The notes under the pieces are model-generated. The model ran no database searches and had not been told where the DNA came from. It saw only the letters and a list, made by a program, of their open reading frames with translations. From Oscillospiraceae bacterium (GTDB lineage Bacteria; Bacillota; Clostridia; Oscillospirales; Oscillospiraceae): a stretch of DNA of 56,242 bases. The translations under genes and the position numbers were made by a program. The stretch spans positions 1 to 56,242 of the forward strand of contig JAAWPV010000081.1 of NCBI GenBank assembly GCA_022800215.1. Direction: 5' to 3'. Numbering within the stretch: position 1 is the stretch's first letter; every line of letters begins with the position of its first letter. This document shows, piece by piece, positions 1 through 11,397 of this stretch.

Positions 1-261
1 GGTCAGCCTTGTGTACTCCCACGGTGTTGCTCCGAATAGAGTTTACAGCGATGGACTGTTCCCAGCCATCGGGCGGGCTCTTACCTCCGCCTTTCCACCC
101 TTACCCTGTCGGCACAAGCGACGGCAGGGCGGTATCTCTCTGTTGCACTTTTCCTAGGGTCGCCCCCGGCGGGTGTTACCCGTTATTCTTACCCTGTGGA
201 GCCCGGACTTTCCTCAGGGCGGGCCTTTCGACTTCGCCCCGTGGCTGTCCAGCTTACTTGT
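1..261 (-). ncRNA. rnpB: RNase P RNA, bacterial class A, partial (3' part beyond the left edge)
   Basis: On the minus strand this region contains the conserved blocks of bacterial RNase P RNA in order: GAGGAAAGTCCGGGCTCCAC (P4/CR-I region), a purine-rich block ending GTGCAACAGAGAGATACCGCC, GGAGGTAAGAGCCCGCC, and AAACTCTATTCGGAGCAACACCG. RNase P removes 5' leaders from pre-tRNAs. The 5' end is placed near 261 from the promoter just upstream. The 3' end, with the closing P1/P4 strands, lies outside the window. The apparent ORF reading into murD from inside this RNA is spurious. Confidence 0.93.
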
Positions 262-267
262 AGGCTT

Positions 268-296
268 ATTTTATCTCAACATTGTTCCAAAGTCAA
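268..296 (-). promoter_or_regulatory. Sigma-A promoter of rnpB
   Basis: Reading the minus strand, a -35 TTGACT (291-296) and a -10 TAAAAT (268-273) are separated by exactly 17 nt. The predicted start is near 261-262, which matches the 5' end of the RNase P RNA. Confidence 0.8.
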
Positions 297-307
297 ATCT
301 GTTTTCA

Positions 308-336
308 TTGAAATCTACTTTCAAAAGAGATATAAT
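308..336 (+). promoter_or_regulatory. Sigma-A promoter of murD
   Basis: -35 TTGAAA (308-313), a 17-nt spacer and a consensus -10 TATAAT (331-336). It faces away from the rnpB promoter, so the two genes are divergent from a region of about 100 bp. Confidence 0.85.
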
Positions 337-378
337 ATAGAAGTTATTTGGGTAGCTTTTAGTAAGGAGGGATTTTCT

Positions 379-1770
379 GTGCAGTGCTCCATTCAAGAAT
401 ATCTAAATTCTCTCAAAGATAAAAATGTGGCAGTCTTAGGAATTGGCATATCAAACTTGCCGCTAATTCATATGCTCCGTAAGGCCGGGATCCGGGTTAC
501 CGCTTGTGACAAACGTGACCGAACCGCTTTTGGCCCCCAGGCAGAGGAGCTGGAGGCGTCCGGTGTCTGTCTTCGCCTGGGAACGGATTACCTGGACCAT
601 TTGGAGGGACAGGATGTCATCTTCCGCACCCCCGGAATGCGGCCCGATCTTCCGCAGCTGAGTGCTGCGGTGAAACGTGGGAGCGTTCTCACCTCTGAAA
701 TGGAAGTGTTTTTCCAGGTTTGTCCTTGCCCTATCATTGGCATTACCGGCAGCGACGGAAAAACCACCACCACCACTATTATTGCTGAATTATTGAAATC
801 CGGAGGGTATCGGGTCCATCTGGGCGGCAATATTGGCAATCCCTTGTTACCGGAAGCTGGGGACATTACCCCCGCCGATTATGCGGTAGTAGAGCTTAGC
901 TCCTTTCAGCTTATGACCATGGACTTGAGCCCCCATATCGCAGTGGTCACCAATCTGGCGCCCAACCATCTGGATGTCCACAAGTCTATGGAGGAGTATA
1001 TCGCCGCAAAGAAAAACCTTTTTCTTCGCCAGAGGACGGGGGACCGGGTCATTTTGAACACTGACAACGATATTACCCGCTCCTTTGTCTCCGAAGCCAA
1101 GGGTGCTGTTACGCTTTTCAGTAGAAAAGAGGAGCCGGAAGGTTCCGCTGTGTTCTTGCGTGACAATACCATCTGGGTCCGGGACGGCGAGGGAGAACGG
1201 GCAGTCCTTTCCAGAGAGGGGATCCTACTTCCTGGCGATCACAATGTGGAGAACTATATGGCGGCCATTGCCGCGGTCAACGGCCTTGTGAAGGATGAAA
1301 CCATCCGTACCTTTGCCGCTTCTTTTGGCGGAGTGGAACACCGCATTGAGCTGGTACGGACTCTAAATGGGGTCCGGTACTATAATGATTCCATTGCCTC
1401 CAGCCCGACCCGAACGATCGCAGGTCTGAGATCCTTTTCGGAAAAGGTTATCCTGATTGCCGGAGGATACGATAAGCATATTCCTTTTGAGGCCCTGGGC
1501 CCTGAAGTTCTAAAGCGTGTAAGGCGTCTTATCTTGACAGGAGATACTGCTTCCAAAATTCGTACTGCGGTAGAAAGTGCCCCGGGTTTCCGGGAAAGTG
1601 GCCTTCCCATTGAAGAATACGACGATTTCCGCCAGGCTGTTGAGGCCGCAAGAGATGCAGCCTCTGAAGGAGACGTGGTGATTCTGTCTCCCGCCTGCGC
1701 GTCCTTCGATCGGTTCAAAAACTTTATGGAGCGCGGCAAGGCCTTCAAAGATATCGTTCAAGGATTTTAA
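379..1770 (+). CDS. murD: UDP-N-acetylmuramoyl-L-alanine:D-glutamate ligase MurD
   Basis: Cytoplasmic Mur ligase that adds D-glutamate to UDP-MurNAc-L-alanine with ATP in peptidoglycan precursor synthesis. About 463 aa, the usual MurD length. The N-terminal Rossmann-like domain opens with VAVLGIGISN. The ATP-binding loop GITGSDGKTTTTT is near residues 120-132, followed by the metal/ATP block VVELSSFQL and NHLDVH. The C-terminal domain holds the HRIE and YNDSIASSPTRT motifs. The start is the GTG at 379 after the Shine-Dalgarno AAGGAGGG. Longer reading frames run back into rnpB and are rejected. The promoter is at 308-336. An M42 peptidase follows after 20 bp, so the gene may head a longer transcript. 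Confidence 0.96.
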   Translation: MQCSIQEYLNSLKDKNVAVLGIGISNLPLIHMLRKAGIRVTACDKRDRTAFGPQAEELEASGVCLRLGTDYLDHLEGQDVIFRTPGMRPDLPQLSAAVKRGSVLTSEMEVFFQVCPCPIIGITGSDGKTTTTTIIAELLKSGGYRVHLGGNIGNPLLPEAGDITPADYAVVELSSFQLMTMDLSPHIAVVTNLAPNHLDVHKSMEEYIAAKKNLFLRQRTGDRVILNTDNDITRSFVSEAKGAVTLFSRKEEPEGSAVFLRDNTIWVRDGEGERAVLSREGILLPGDHNVENYMAAIAAVNGLVKDETIRTFAASFGGVEHRIELVRTLNGVRYYNDSIASSPTRTIAGLRSFSEKVILIAGGYDKHIPFEALGPEVLKRVRRLILTGDTASKIRTAVESAPGFRESGLPIEEYDDFRQAVEAARDAASEGDVVILSPACASFDRFKNFMERGKAFKDIVQGF

Positions 1771-1790
1771 AATGTAAAGGAAGTGAAAAG

Positions 1791-2828
1791 ATGGACTTTT
1801 TTGATACATTAAACCGTTTGTGCTGCCTGGCTGGGCCTTCCGGTTTTGAGGGCACAGTCGCCCAGACCGCGAATGAGCTGCTAAATCCTTTCATGGATGA
1901 AGTTTCCGTTGATACCCTGGGCAGTGTGATCGGGGTTCGCCATTGCGGAAGGCCTAACGCCAAAAAGATTTTACTGGACGCTCATTTAGATGAAATTGGA
2001 CTGATCGTCACCGGGATCGAAGAGGGTTTTCTCCGTTTTGCCACCATTGGCGGGGTGGATCCACGGATGCTACCGGCACGGGAACTGATTGTTATGACCA
2101 AGCCTGAGCCCATCTTTGGCGTGGTGGCCTGTGTACCGTCCCACACCCAAAGCAAAGAAGACCAGGAAAAGTCTGTAGCCATTGAGGATCTGCGGGTAGA
2201 TATCGGCATGACCCAGGAGGAAGCTGAAAAGGCGGTCCCTATCGGCACACCTATGGTGTACAGGGAAGGATGCTTTCGCTTGGCCGGGGACCAAATTACC
2301 GGCAAGGCTCTGGATGACCGTTCTTGCTTTGCCGTGCTTCTTCGTACCGCTGAGCTCCTCAAGGATGCTGATTTGGACGTTGACCTTTACATTATGGGGA
2401 GTGTTCAGGAAGAGCGGGGCGGTTCCGGCGCCAAAGTTGGCACATATTCCATGATGCCGGATTTCTGTGTGGCTGTCGATGTGACTTTTGCCAGCACCCC
2501 TGGGATCGCCGAAGATCAGGTCGCCTGCAAGCTCCATGGTGGTCCCGCTATCGGCATAGGACCCAACATGACCCGGTGGATGACAGAACGCATGACAGAG
2601 AAGGCCAAAGCAGCAGACATTCCTTATCAAACAGAGGTTATTGCCGGCCATTCCGGTACCAATGGCTGGGGGATGCAGACCTGTCTTGAGGGGATTCCCA
2701 CTTCGGTGCTTTCATTGCCACTGAAGTATATGCACAGTCCCATTGAAGTTGTTGCTATTGAGGACATGGAGCATACTGCTCAGTTGCTGGCAGCCTTTGT
2801 AAGGGACTTGGGGAAGGAGGGGATATGA
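1791..2828 (+). CDS. M42 family metallo-aminopeptidase, paralogue A
   Basis: Cobalt/zinc aminopeptidase of the M42 family (PepA/FrvX/TET type). These are cytoplasmic dodecameric cages that trim short peptides from proteolysis or uptake. 345 aa, a normal family length. All expected ligands are visible: His in LLDAHLDEIG, Asp in ALDDR, the Glu pair in VQEERGG, Asp in VAVDVT, and His in KYMHSP. It is the first of three tandem M42 genes. The next ATG begins one base after its TGA, which points to translational coupling. Which peptides each paralogue prefers cannot be read from sequence. Confidence 0.93.
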   Translation: MDFFDTLNRLCCLAGPSGFEGTVAQTANELLNPFMDEVSVDTLGSVIGVRHCGRPNAKKILLDAHLDEIGLIVTGIEEGFLRFATIGGVDPRMLPARELIVMTKPEPIFGVVACVPSHTQSKEDQEKSVAIEDLRVDIGMTQEEAEKAVPIGTPMVYREGCFRLAGDQITGKALDDRSCFAVLLRTAELLKDADLDVDLYIMGSVQEERGGSGAKVGTYSMMPDFCVAVDVTFASTPGIAEDQVACKLHGGPAIGIGPNMTRWMTERMTEKAKAADIPYQTEVIAGHSGTNGWGMQTCLEGIPTSVLSLPLKYMHSPIEVVAIEDMEHTAQLLAAFVRDLGKEGI

Positions 2829-2829
2829 G

Positions 2830-3864
2830 ATGTTGTTAGACACACTGAAGACCCTGTGTACATTAAGCGGTCCCTCCAGCTTTGAAGACCCGGTCCGGGA
2901 CTATCTCCGCCAGCGTGCTGAGGCTGCCGGCGCCGAGACCCGTGTGGATGGAATGGGAAACCTCATCTGCTTTAAGCGTGGTGAGGCCCCCGGCCCCCAC
3001 ACCCTTATGCTAATTGCAAATATGGATGAGGTGGGGCTCATCGTGCGGCGCATCACTGAAGATGGCTATCTGAAATTTGCCTGCCTGGGCAGTATTGACC
3101 GTCGGGTCCTCATTGGGAAGAGCGTTTTTGTGGGGCAAAATCGGATCCCAGGTGTAATTGGCCTGAAAGCCATTCACCTCACTACGCCGGAGGAGCGGAA
3201 AAGTGTTCCCAAACTGACTGAGCTTTATATCGATATTGGTGCGGCTAATAGGGAAGAGGCGGAAGCGCTGACCCATCTGGGGGATTATGCTGTTTTTTCC
3301 GACTCCATCATCGAATTTGGCAATAGAATGCTGAAAGCCAAGGCCATTGATGGCCGGATCGGCTGTGCAGTTATGATCGAGCTTCTGGAGCGTGATCTTC
3401 CTATGGATGTGACCTTTGTCTTCACAGTGCAGGAGGAGGTGGGGGCCCGAGGTGCTTTCGGCGCTGCATTTTCCGTAACACCCGAAATTGCCCTTGTCTT
3501 GGAAGGCGTCACAGCCGGAGATATTTCTACCATCGAAAAGCACCGCCGGATATGCGCTCCCGGTCTGGGGCCTGTCATTCCTTATATGGACAGTGGCGCT
3601 GTTTACGACCGGCAAATTTTTGAGTTGCTCCGCAGCTTAGCTATCGAAAACAAGATCCCATGGCAAACCAAAGAATATATCACCGACAGCACCGATGCCC
3701 AGGCCATCCAGCGTACCAAGGCCGGTATTCGGGTGGGCGCTGTCTCCGCCGCAGTCCGGTATTCCCATTCCCCCTCCAGCGTTGCAGCGATTCAGGATTT
3801 TGAAAATATTGAGGCACTGGCCGCTCATTTTATTGACGCCGTCGCCCAAGGGAGGATCTCATAA
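2830..3864 (+). CDS. M42 family peptidase, paralogue B, with an altered metal ligand
   Basis: Second tandem M42 protein, 344 aa, aligning end to end with its neighbours. It keeps the catalytic Glu pair (VQEEVGARG), the Asp in AIDGR and the last His (RYSHSP). The first metal-binding His of the AHMDE motif is replaced by Asn (IANMDEVG, codon AAT near 3018). The usual Asp of AVDVT is Glu (LVLEGVTA), and DDR/DNR has become DGR. It could be a weak or different-metal enzyme, or a structural partner of A and C in a mixed dodecamer. Such mixed assemblies are known for archaeal TET proteins. It overlaps the next gene by one base (TAATG). Confidence 0.88.
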   Translation: MLLDTLKTLCTLSGPSSFEDPVRDYLRQRAEAAGAETRVDGMGNLICFKRGEAPGPHTLMLIANMDEVGLIVRRITEDGYLKFACLGSIDRRVLIGKSVFVGQNRIPGVIGLKAIHLTTPEERKSVPKLTELYIDIGAANREEAEALTHLGDYAVFSDSIIEFGNRMLKAKAIDGRIGCAVMIELLERDLPMDVTFVFTVQEEVGARGAFGAAFSVTPEIALVLEGVTAGDISTIEKHRRICAPGLGPVIPYMDSGAVYDRQIFELLRSLAIENKIPWQTKEYITDSTDAQAIQRTKAGIRVGAVSAAVRYSHSPSSVAAIQDFENIEALAAHFIDAVAQGRIS

Positions 3865-4868
3865 TGAATACATTTAATTTGATTGCCAAACTGACCGCTA
3901 TCCATGGTCCTTCGGGGCGGGAGAATGCTGTCGCTCAGGCCATCGCCGAGATCGCTAAGCCTTATGCTGACGATATCACCATTGATACTTTGGGCAATGT
4001 GATCGTTCATAAGAGGGGGAACGGCCCAAAACTCATGTTTGCAGCACACATGGATTCCATTGGTCTGATTGTTTCCTATATCGAAGAGGATGGTTCTCTT
4101 CGGGTCGGCCGAGTGGGGGGAGTGCGCCCCAGCGCCATTATGAATATGCCTGTTCGTTTTGCTAACGGGACTTTGGGTACTGTCCGTGCCCACGGTAAAG
4201 CCGATGCAAATAATCTGACCATCGATGATTTGTACCTGGACATTGGCGCTGCCAACCGAGCAGATGCCCAATCCAGGGTGCAAATCGGTGACGTGGCCGT
4301 TTATGGTACTACGGCGTTCCAGACGGGCAACTGCATCGTCACCCCCTATCTGGATAACCGGGTCTCCTGCGCAGTCCAGCTTCTTGCTCTTGAGCGGTTA
4401 AAAGAAAATACGAATGATCTCTATTTTGTTTTCACCGTCCAGGAGGAAATCGGCGGCAGGGGAGCAAAAACCTCCTCTTATTCCATTGATCCTGATTTTG
4501 GTGTGGCTTTGGATGTGACGATTGCTGCGGACACCCCCGGTGCAAAACGGGTATGTAGCGTAGATATGGGTAAAGGGGCCGCAATCAAGGTAATGGACGG
4601 CTCTTTGGTTGCCCATCCCAAGATGGTGGAGCGGATGACCGCGCTGGCCAAGGAGAAAAATATCAAGCATCAACTTGAGGTTTTGACGGCTGGTGGCACC
4701 GATGCCGGACAGATCCATCAAAGCCGGAACGGTGTTGTTTCCGGTGTAATTTCCATTCCTTGCCGCTACGTTCATACTCCCACCGAGATGGCTGATCTTG
4801 ACGATATCGAGAATTGTGTCGCACTGACCGTTGCGCTTTCGGAATGCGATTTGAGTAAAGGAATGTAA
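3864..4868 (+). CDS. M42 family metallo-aminopeptidase, paralogue C
   Basis: Third tandem M42 protein, 334 aa. The ligand set is canonical: His in FAAHMDSIG, Asp in YLDNR, the Glu pair in VQEEIGGRG, Asp in ALDVT, His in RYVHTP. The residue after HMD is Ser rather than the common Glu. It is translationally coupled to paralogue B. The lyase gene starts 6 bp downstream, so all four probably share one transcript, with murD perhaps at its head. Confidence 0.92.
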   Translation: MNTFNLIAKLTAIHGPSGRENAVAQAIAEIAKPYADDITIDTLGNVIVHKRGNGPKLMFAAHMDSIGLIVSYIEEDGSLRVGRVGGVRPSAIMNMPVRFANGTLGTVRAHGKADANNLTIDDLYLDIGAANRADAQSRVQIGDVAVYGTTAFQTGNCIVTPYLDNRVSCAVQLLALERLKENTNDLYFVFTVQEEIGGRGAKTSSYSIDPDFGVALDVTIAADTPGAKRVCSVDMGKGAAIKVMDGSLVAHPKMVERMTALAKEKNIKHQLEVLTAGGTDAGQIHQSRNGVVSGVISIPCRYVHTPTEMADLDDIENCVALTVALSECDLSKGM

Positions 4869-4874
4869 TGCAAT

Positions 4875-6122
4875 ATGACTTTACAAATCACACAAGAGAC
4901 CCGGTTGCTGGGCCAGCAGGCCGAGGCTGACCTTCAGGCACAGTTTTCCCATGTGGATGCTGTTGCCCAAGCTAACAGTGAAAAGGTTTTGGATGCATTT
5001 CAAACCCATAGAGTCGCCGAGAGCTATTTTGCCGGCACCACTGGCTATGGATATGATGACATCGGTCGGGACAAGCTGGAAGAGATCTATGCCCATATTT
5101 TCCGCACGGAAGACGCTCTGGTACGGCTCCAGTTCGTCAATGGCACCCACGCTATCGTCTGTGCTCTCTTTGGCGCCCTACATCCCGGGGAGGAGCTGCT
5201 ATATGCGGTGGGAGCTCCCTATGACACCATCCAAAGTGCGATAGGCCTTACCGGTAATGCTCCTGGCTCCTTGAAATCCTATGGCATCGGTTTCCGGCAG
5301 ATTGGGCTTACCCCGGCGGGAACGCCTGACCTTCCCGCCATTGTGGAAGCTGTAAAAAATCCCAAAGTAAAAGCCGCTGTAATTCAACGCTCCCGCGGCT
5401 ATGCTACCCGTGCCTCTCTTTCCGTGGAGGCAATAGGGGCCATATGTGCTGCCATTCATGATGTGCGTGACGATGTAGCCATTCTGGTCGATAACTGTTA
5501 CGGTGAATTTGTGGAAACTATTGAGCCGACCGAGATGGGAGCAGATCTGGTCATGGGATCTCTCATTAAGAATCCCGGTGGGGGGCTGGCCCCCATGGGG
5601 GGATATTTAGCTGGCCGACACGATTTGATTGAGGGAGCGGCCATGCGCTTGACCGTTCCCGGAATTGGCAAGGAGTGCGGTGCCACGCTGGGTAATAACC
5701 GCAGTCTCTATCAAGGGCTTTTCCTTGCTCCCCATGTCACGGCGCAGGCGGTCAAAACAGCACTTTTTGCTGCCCGTATGATGGAACTTTTGGGTTATCA
5801 ATCTGATCCTCCGTCCACTCAAACACGTTATGATATCATTCAAATGATCCGTTTTGGTGCTCCTGAACCGCTGAAGCGTTTCTGCAAAGGGATCCAGCTG
5901 GGAGCCCCTGTGGATTCCTATGTGACGCCGGAGCCTTGGGATATGCCTGGCTATGATACCCCGGTCATTATGGCGGCGGGGGCTTTTATTCAGGGCTCCT
6001 CCATCGAGCTTTCCGCCGACGGCCCCATGCGGGAACCCTATGCTGCATATTTGCAAGGCGGTTTAACTTACGAATCCGGGAAGTTGGGTATCATGCTCGC
6101 CGTGGAAGCCCTGCGGGCTTAA
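4875..6122 (+). CDS. PLP-dependent cystathionine/methionine lyase-like protein (YnbB, aluminium-resistance family)
   Basis: Fold-type I PLP enzyme of 415 aa, in the family annotated as methionine gamma-lyase family or aluminium resistance protein. The signature VRLQFVNGTHAIVCALFG is near residues 82-99. The Schiff-base lysine sits in GSLIKNPGGGLAPMGGY near residue 231. The exact substrate of this family is not established; C-S bond cleavage of a sulfur amino acid is inferred from the fold. Its place after three aminopeptidases fits amino-acid salvage, but that is only context. Confidence 0.87.
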   Translation: MTLQITQETRLLGQQAEADLQAQFSHVDAVAQANSEKVLDAFQTHRVAESYFAGTTGYGYDDIGRDKLEEIYAHIFRTEDALVRLQFVNGTHAIVCALFGALHPGEELLYAVGAPYDTIQSAIGLTGNAPGSLKSYGIGFRQIGLTPAGTPDLPAIVEAVKNPKVKAAVIQRSRGYATRASLSVEAIGAICAAIHDVRDDVAILVDNCYGEFVETIEPTEMGADLVMGSLIKNPGGGLAPMGGYLAGRHDLIEGAAMRLTVPGIGKECGATLGNNRSLYQGLFLAPHVTAQAVKTALFAARMMELLGYQSDPPSTQTRYDIIQMIRFGAPEPLKRFCKGIQLGAPVDSYVTPEPWDMPGYDTPVIMAAGAFIQGSSIELSADGPMREPYAAYLQGGLTYESGKLGIMLAVEALRA

Positions 6123-6171
6123 TAGGACAAGGCGCTTCTCGCATACCCTTTATCAATGGAGGTGAAGGGTC

Positions 6172-6849
6172 ATGCGAAGATACCCTGTTTTCGGATTTTG
6201 GGGCAGAGGGTCTTATCGAGGCTTGTGGAGCACTTCGGGCGGACAAGTTTTCCTTTCTATCCTTTTTGGTGTAGGCCTTGCACTTCTTTTGGTCCACCAA
6301 TTCAACCGGTCTTTGCGGCCTCAACTGATCACCTTGGCCGAGGCTCAAATTCAAAATCAGCTGACGCTTGCTGCAAATGATGCTGTAACACATGCACTTT
6401 CAGCCCAGGAGCTTTCCTACGGAGATATGGTGATACTTCACTCTGGCACTGAGGGAGAGATTACCACACTTTCTGCAGATACGGTGCGTTTGAACACCTT
6501 ACGGACAGCGGTGCTGGCGGAAATCGTTGAGGAGATCGAATCTCTGGATGGTCGCACCATGGGGATTCCGCTGGGGGTTCTGACCGGGATTGACATTATT
6601 TCTGCTTTGGGGCCCAAACTCCCTATTCAGGTCATTTCAGTGGCCTCTGCAGAGGGGACCTATCGAAACGATTTCTCCAGTGCCGGCATCAACCAGACAC
6701 TGCACCGAATCTACTTGGATATAACGGTCACCGCAAAGTTGCTGCTTCCCGGCAGCATTGTTGAAACTGTAGTCTTCACGCCGATTTGTGTGGCGGAAAC
6801 CGTCATTATTGGTCAGGTTCCTCAAACCTACCTGAACTGGAGCCCATGA
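6172..6849 (+). CDS. yunB: Sporulation protein YunB
   Basis: 225-aa protein with one N-terminal membrane segment (about residues 24-42) and an extracytoplasmic domain. The family pattern is clear: GIPLGVLTGI, a conserved SSAGINQTLHRIYLDI block, and the C-terminal VAETVIIGQVPQTYL. YunB is a mother-cell, sigma-E-dependent sporulation protein in Bacillus, and its molecular role is unknown. The ATG at 6172 follows GGAGGTGAAGGG. No sigma-E promoter was identified with confidence. Confidence 0.9.
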   Translation: MRRYPVFGFWGRGSYRGLWSTSGGQVFLSILFGVGLALLLVHQFNRSLRPQLITLAEAQIQNQLTLAANDAVTHALSAQELSYGDMVILHSGTEGEITTLSADTVRLNTLRTAVLAEIVEEIESLDGRTMGIPLGVLTGIDIISALGPKLPIQVISVASAEGTYRNDFSSAGINQTLHRIYLDITVTAKLLLPGSIVETVVFTPICVAETVIIGQVPQTYLNWSP

Positions 6850-6869
6850 AACAAAAGGGGAGAGCGGCC

Positions 6870-9487
<2,618 letters not shown>

Positions 9488-9517
9488 AAGATTTTTGAAC
9501 TTTATTCTCACCGGAAG

Positions 9518-9546
9518 TTGACAAGTTCAGTAAGATAGGGTAGACT
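9518..9546 (+). promoter_or_regulatory. Probable promoter of rex
   Basis: Consensus -35 TTGACA (9518-9523), 17 nt, then TAGACT (9541-9546). A second AT-rich box, TATATT, lies about 10 nt further on and could serve as the -10 of a weaker start. No Rex operator palindrome was recognised. Confidence 0.6.
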
Positions 9547-9577
9547 TTACTATATATTATAGAAATAGGTGACAATC

Positions 9578-10210
9578 GTGAAAACACAAAAGATATCAAG
9601 CGCCGTGATCCGTCGACTGCCTCGTTATTATCGAAATCTTGTTGATTTGTCAAAAGAGGGGGTCGAGCGTATTTCCTCTCGTGCTTTAGGGGAATCTATG
9701 AACCTGACCGCTTCCCAAATTCGTCAAGATCTTTCTTGCTTTGGTGAATTCGGCCAACAGGGATATGGGTACAATGTGGAATCTCTTCGCAAAGAAATCG
9801 CTGATATTCTGGGTATGTCTCGTGGGCATACTGCCGTTTTACTTGGCGCAGGAAAATTAGGCCGGGCTCTTATGGAGAATTTTCAGTTCAATCAAATTGG
9901 CTTTAAGCTTACCGCTGCCTTTGACATAAATCCCGAGTTGATCGGTCAGCAAATTTCTGGCGTTACGATTTACTCAGTGGATGAATTGGAGCAGTATCTT
10001 GCTGGTAATCCTACTAGTGTCGGTGTTCTTACTGTACCACGCGATACCGCCCTTTCTATGGCGCAACGTTTGGTTGATAGTAGAGTAAAGGGCATTTGGA
10101 ACTTTACAAATTCTGAATTGAATTTTAAGGATTCCAGTGTAATTGTAGAAAATGTTCACTTTGCCGATAGTTTGCTTACGCTCAGTTATTTAATTTCGGA
10201 GGAACCATGA
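9578..10210 (+). CDS. rex: Redox-sensing transcriptional repressor Rex
   Basis: Represses fermentative and NADH-oxidising genes and releases DNA when NADH binds. About 210 aa. N-terminal winged helix with SSRALGESMNLTASQIRQDL, then a Rossmann domain with LLGAGKLGRALM and ITFD-like AAFDINPELIG. The GTG at 9578 is preferred because AGGTGA lies 5 nt upstream; a GTG at 9569 is the alternative. The stop overlaps the next ATG (ATGA), so the SLH-like gene is co-translated with Rex. Confidence 0.95.
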   Translation: MKTQKISSAVIRRLPRYYRNLVDLSKEGVERISSRALGESMNLTASQIRQDLSCFGEFGQQGYGYNVESLRKEIADILGMSRGHTAVLLGAGKLGRALMENFQFNQIGFKLTAAFDINPELIGQQISGVTIYSVDELEQYLAGNPTSVGVLTVPRDTALSMAQRLVDSRVKGIWNFTNSELNFKDSSVIVENVHFADSLLTLSYLISEEP

Positions 10211-11295
10211 AACGAAAAGAACTCACAGCTTTATTTTTCGTTGGACTCATGATTTCCGGCATTGTAGCAGCTGCCGCTACGGAAGCCGGTGCATCTGGCG
10301 ATCCATTTATTTCTTTAGAGTGGTTAAATAAAACGTTTATTCCAAATGCAGTGGAGTCTGCCAATAATTTGGTGGATCAGCGTTTTGATGATCTTACTGA
10401 TGAGTTATTGTCTTCTGGCACTGTTGGAACAGAGCTGCGAGTGAAACGGGGAGACGTACTTCAATCCGAAACTGGCACTCATGTTATGATGATGGCTGGT
10501 GACGTTTCTATATCCTCAACAGGCTCTGTTGTGGATATGACAGCAGGGGAAGAGTTAACCTCCGGGGCTACTTGTATCGCAAACCATCGCTATTTGGTGG
10601 CTGAAAAGACGACGGCTTCTTTCACTGTCATGTCAGATACTGCAGTTATTCGTTTTGCTGGGTCATACGAATTTACCCCCAGCGCAGAAACAGACTATAA
10701 CGCTTTGGCTGATGCTTTGAAAGCTATGGGACTTTTCCAAGGTAGTACAACGGCCTACGGTTCAGGATACGATCTTGAAAATGCGCCTACACGTATGGAA
10801 GGTCTTATCATGTTTCTTCGCCTTATGGGCAAGGAGGATACAGCTCTTGCTTTCTCTGGTGAAAGCGTAACTTTTGCTGATGTACCAAATTGGGCTGCCG
10901 CTTATGCAGCATATGCCTACAATCAAGGATACACGAAAGGGCAGGGGCTTGACAGTCAAGGTAACGTAGTTTTTGGTTCTTTCAGTCAATTAAGCGCCAA
11001 GGATTATATGACATTTCTTCTCCGGGCCTTAAGTTACCAAGAAGGCATTGATTTTAACTGGAGTACTGCTATTTCTGACGCGAAGACTCTTGGTGTTATA
11101 ACAAAGGGGGAGGAAAGCCTCTTAACGGAGAAACCTTTCTTGCGCTCTCAGGTCGTTTATTTGTCTTACTTTTCCCTTTCTGCAAAAGCGAGAGGGGAAG
11201 AGGTCACTCTTTTGAATCGTTTGATTGCTGCAAAATGTGTGAATGCTGTCACTGCACAGTCTGCGATGCATGGCCTTGATCTGCAAAGATTATAA
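10207..11295 (+). CDS. Exported protein with SLH-like repeats
   Basis: 362 aa. A signal peptide ends near residues 22-26 (VAAAATEAGA). The middle part (about 45-150) is a beta-rich domain I do not recognise. Residues about 155 to 340 look like degenerate S-layer homology repeats: ADALKAMGLFQGS, RMEGLIMFLRLMG, FADVPNWAAAYAAYAYNQGYTKGQG and a second set ending in DYMTFLLRAL. It probably binds the cell-wall surface. It overlaps rex by four bases and is followed by a strong terminator. Confidence 0.72.
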   Translation: MKRKELTALFFVGLMISGIVAAAATEAGASGDPFISLEWLNKTFIPNAVESANNLVDQRFDDLTDELLSSGTVGTELRVKRGDVLQSETGTHVMMMAGDVSISSTGSVVDMTAGEELTSGATCIANHRYLVAEKTTASFTVMSDTAVIRFAGSYEFTPSAETDYNALADALKAMGLFQGSTTAYGSGYDLENAPTRMEGLIMFLRLMGKEDTALAFSGESVTFADVPNWAAAYAAYAYNQGYTKGQGLDSQGNVVFGSFSQLSAKDYMTFLLRALSYQEGIDFNWSTAISDAKTLGVITKGEESLLTEKPFLRSQVVYLSYFSLSAKARGEEVTLLNRLIAAKCVNAVTAQSAMHGLDLQRL

Positions 11296-11314
11296 AATCA
11301 AACCACTATACAAA

Positions 11315-11354
11315 AAACCTCCGATGAATGGGGTAATTCATCGGAGGTTTCATT
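11315..11354 (+). terminator. Intrinsic terminator after the rex-SLH operon
   Basis: Perfect 15-bp inverted repeat (11315-11329 and 11336-11350, core ACCTCCGATGAAT) with a 6-nt loop, followed by a T-rich run. Confidence 0.88.
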
Positions 11355-11397
11355 TTGCTTCCTAGCAGCATAAGTTATAAGAGAAAGGAGAGATAAC

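Noticed and set aside
196-378. N-terminal extension of murD beginning inside rnpB
   Set aside because: The stretch is RNase P RNA and promoter; the GTG at 379 has a strong ribosome site and gives the normal MurD length.
6786-6869. Early start of the VanZ-like gene inside yunB
   Set aside because: No ribosome site, and it would add an unrelated polar stretch before the first membrane span.
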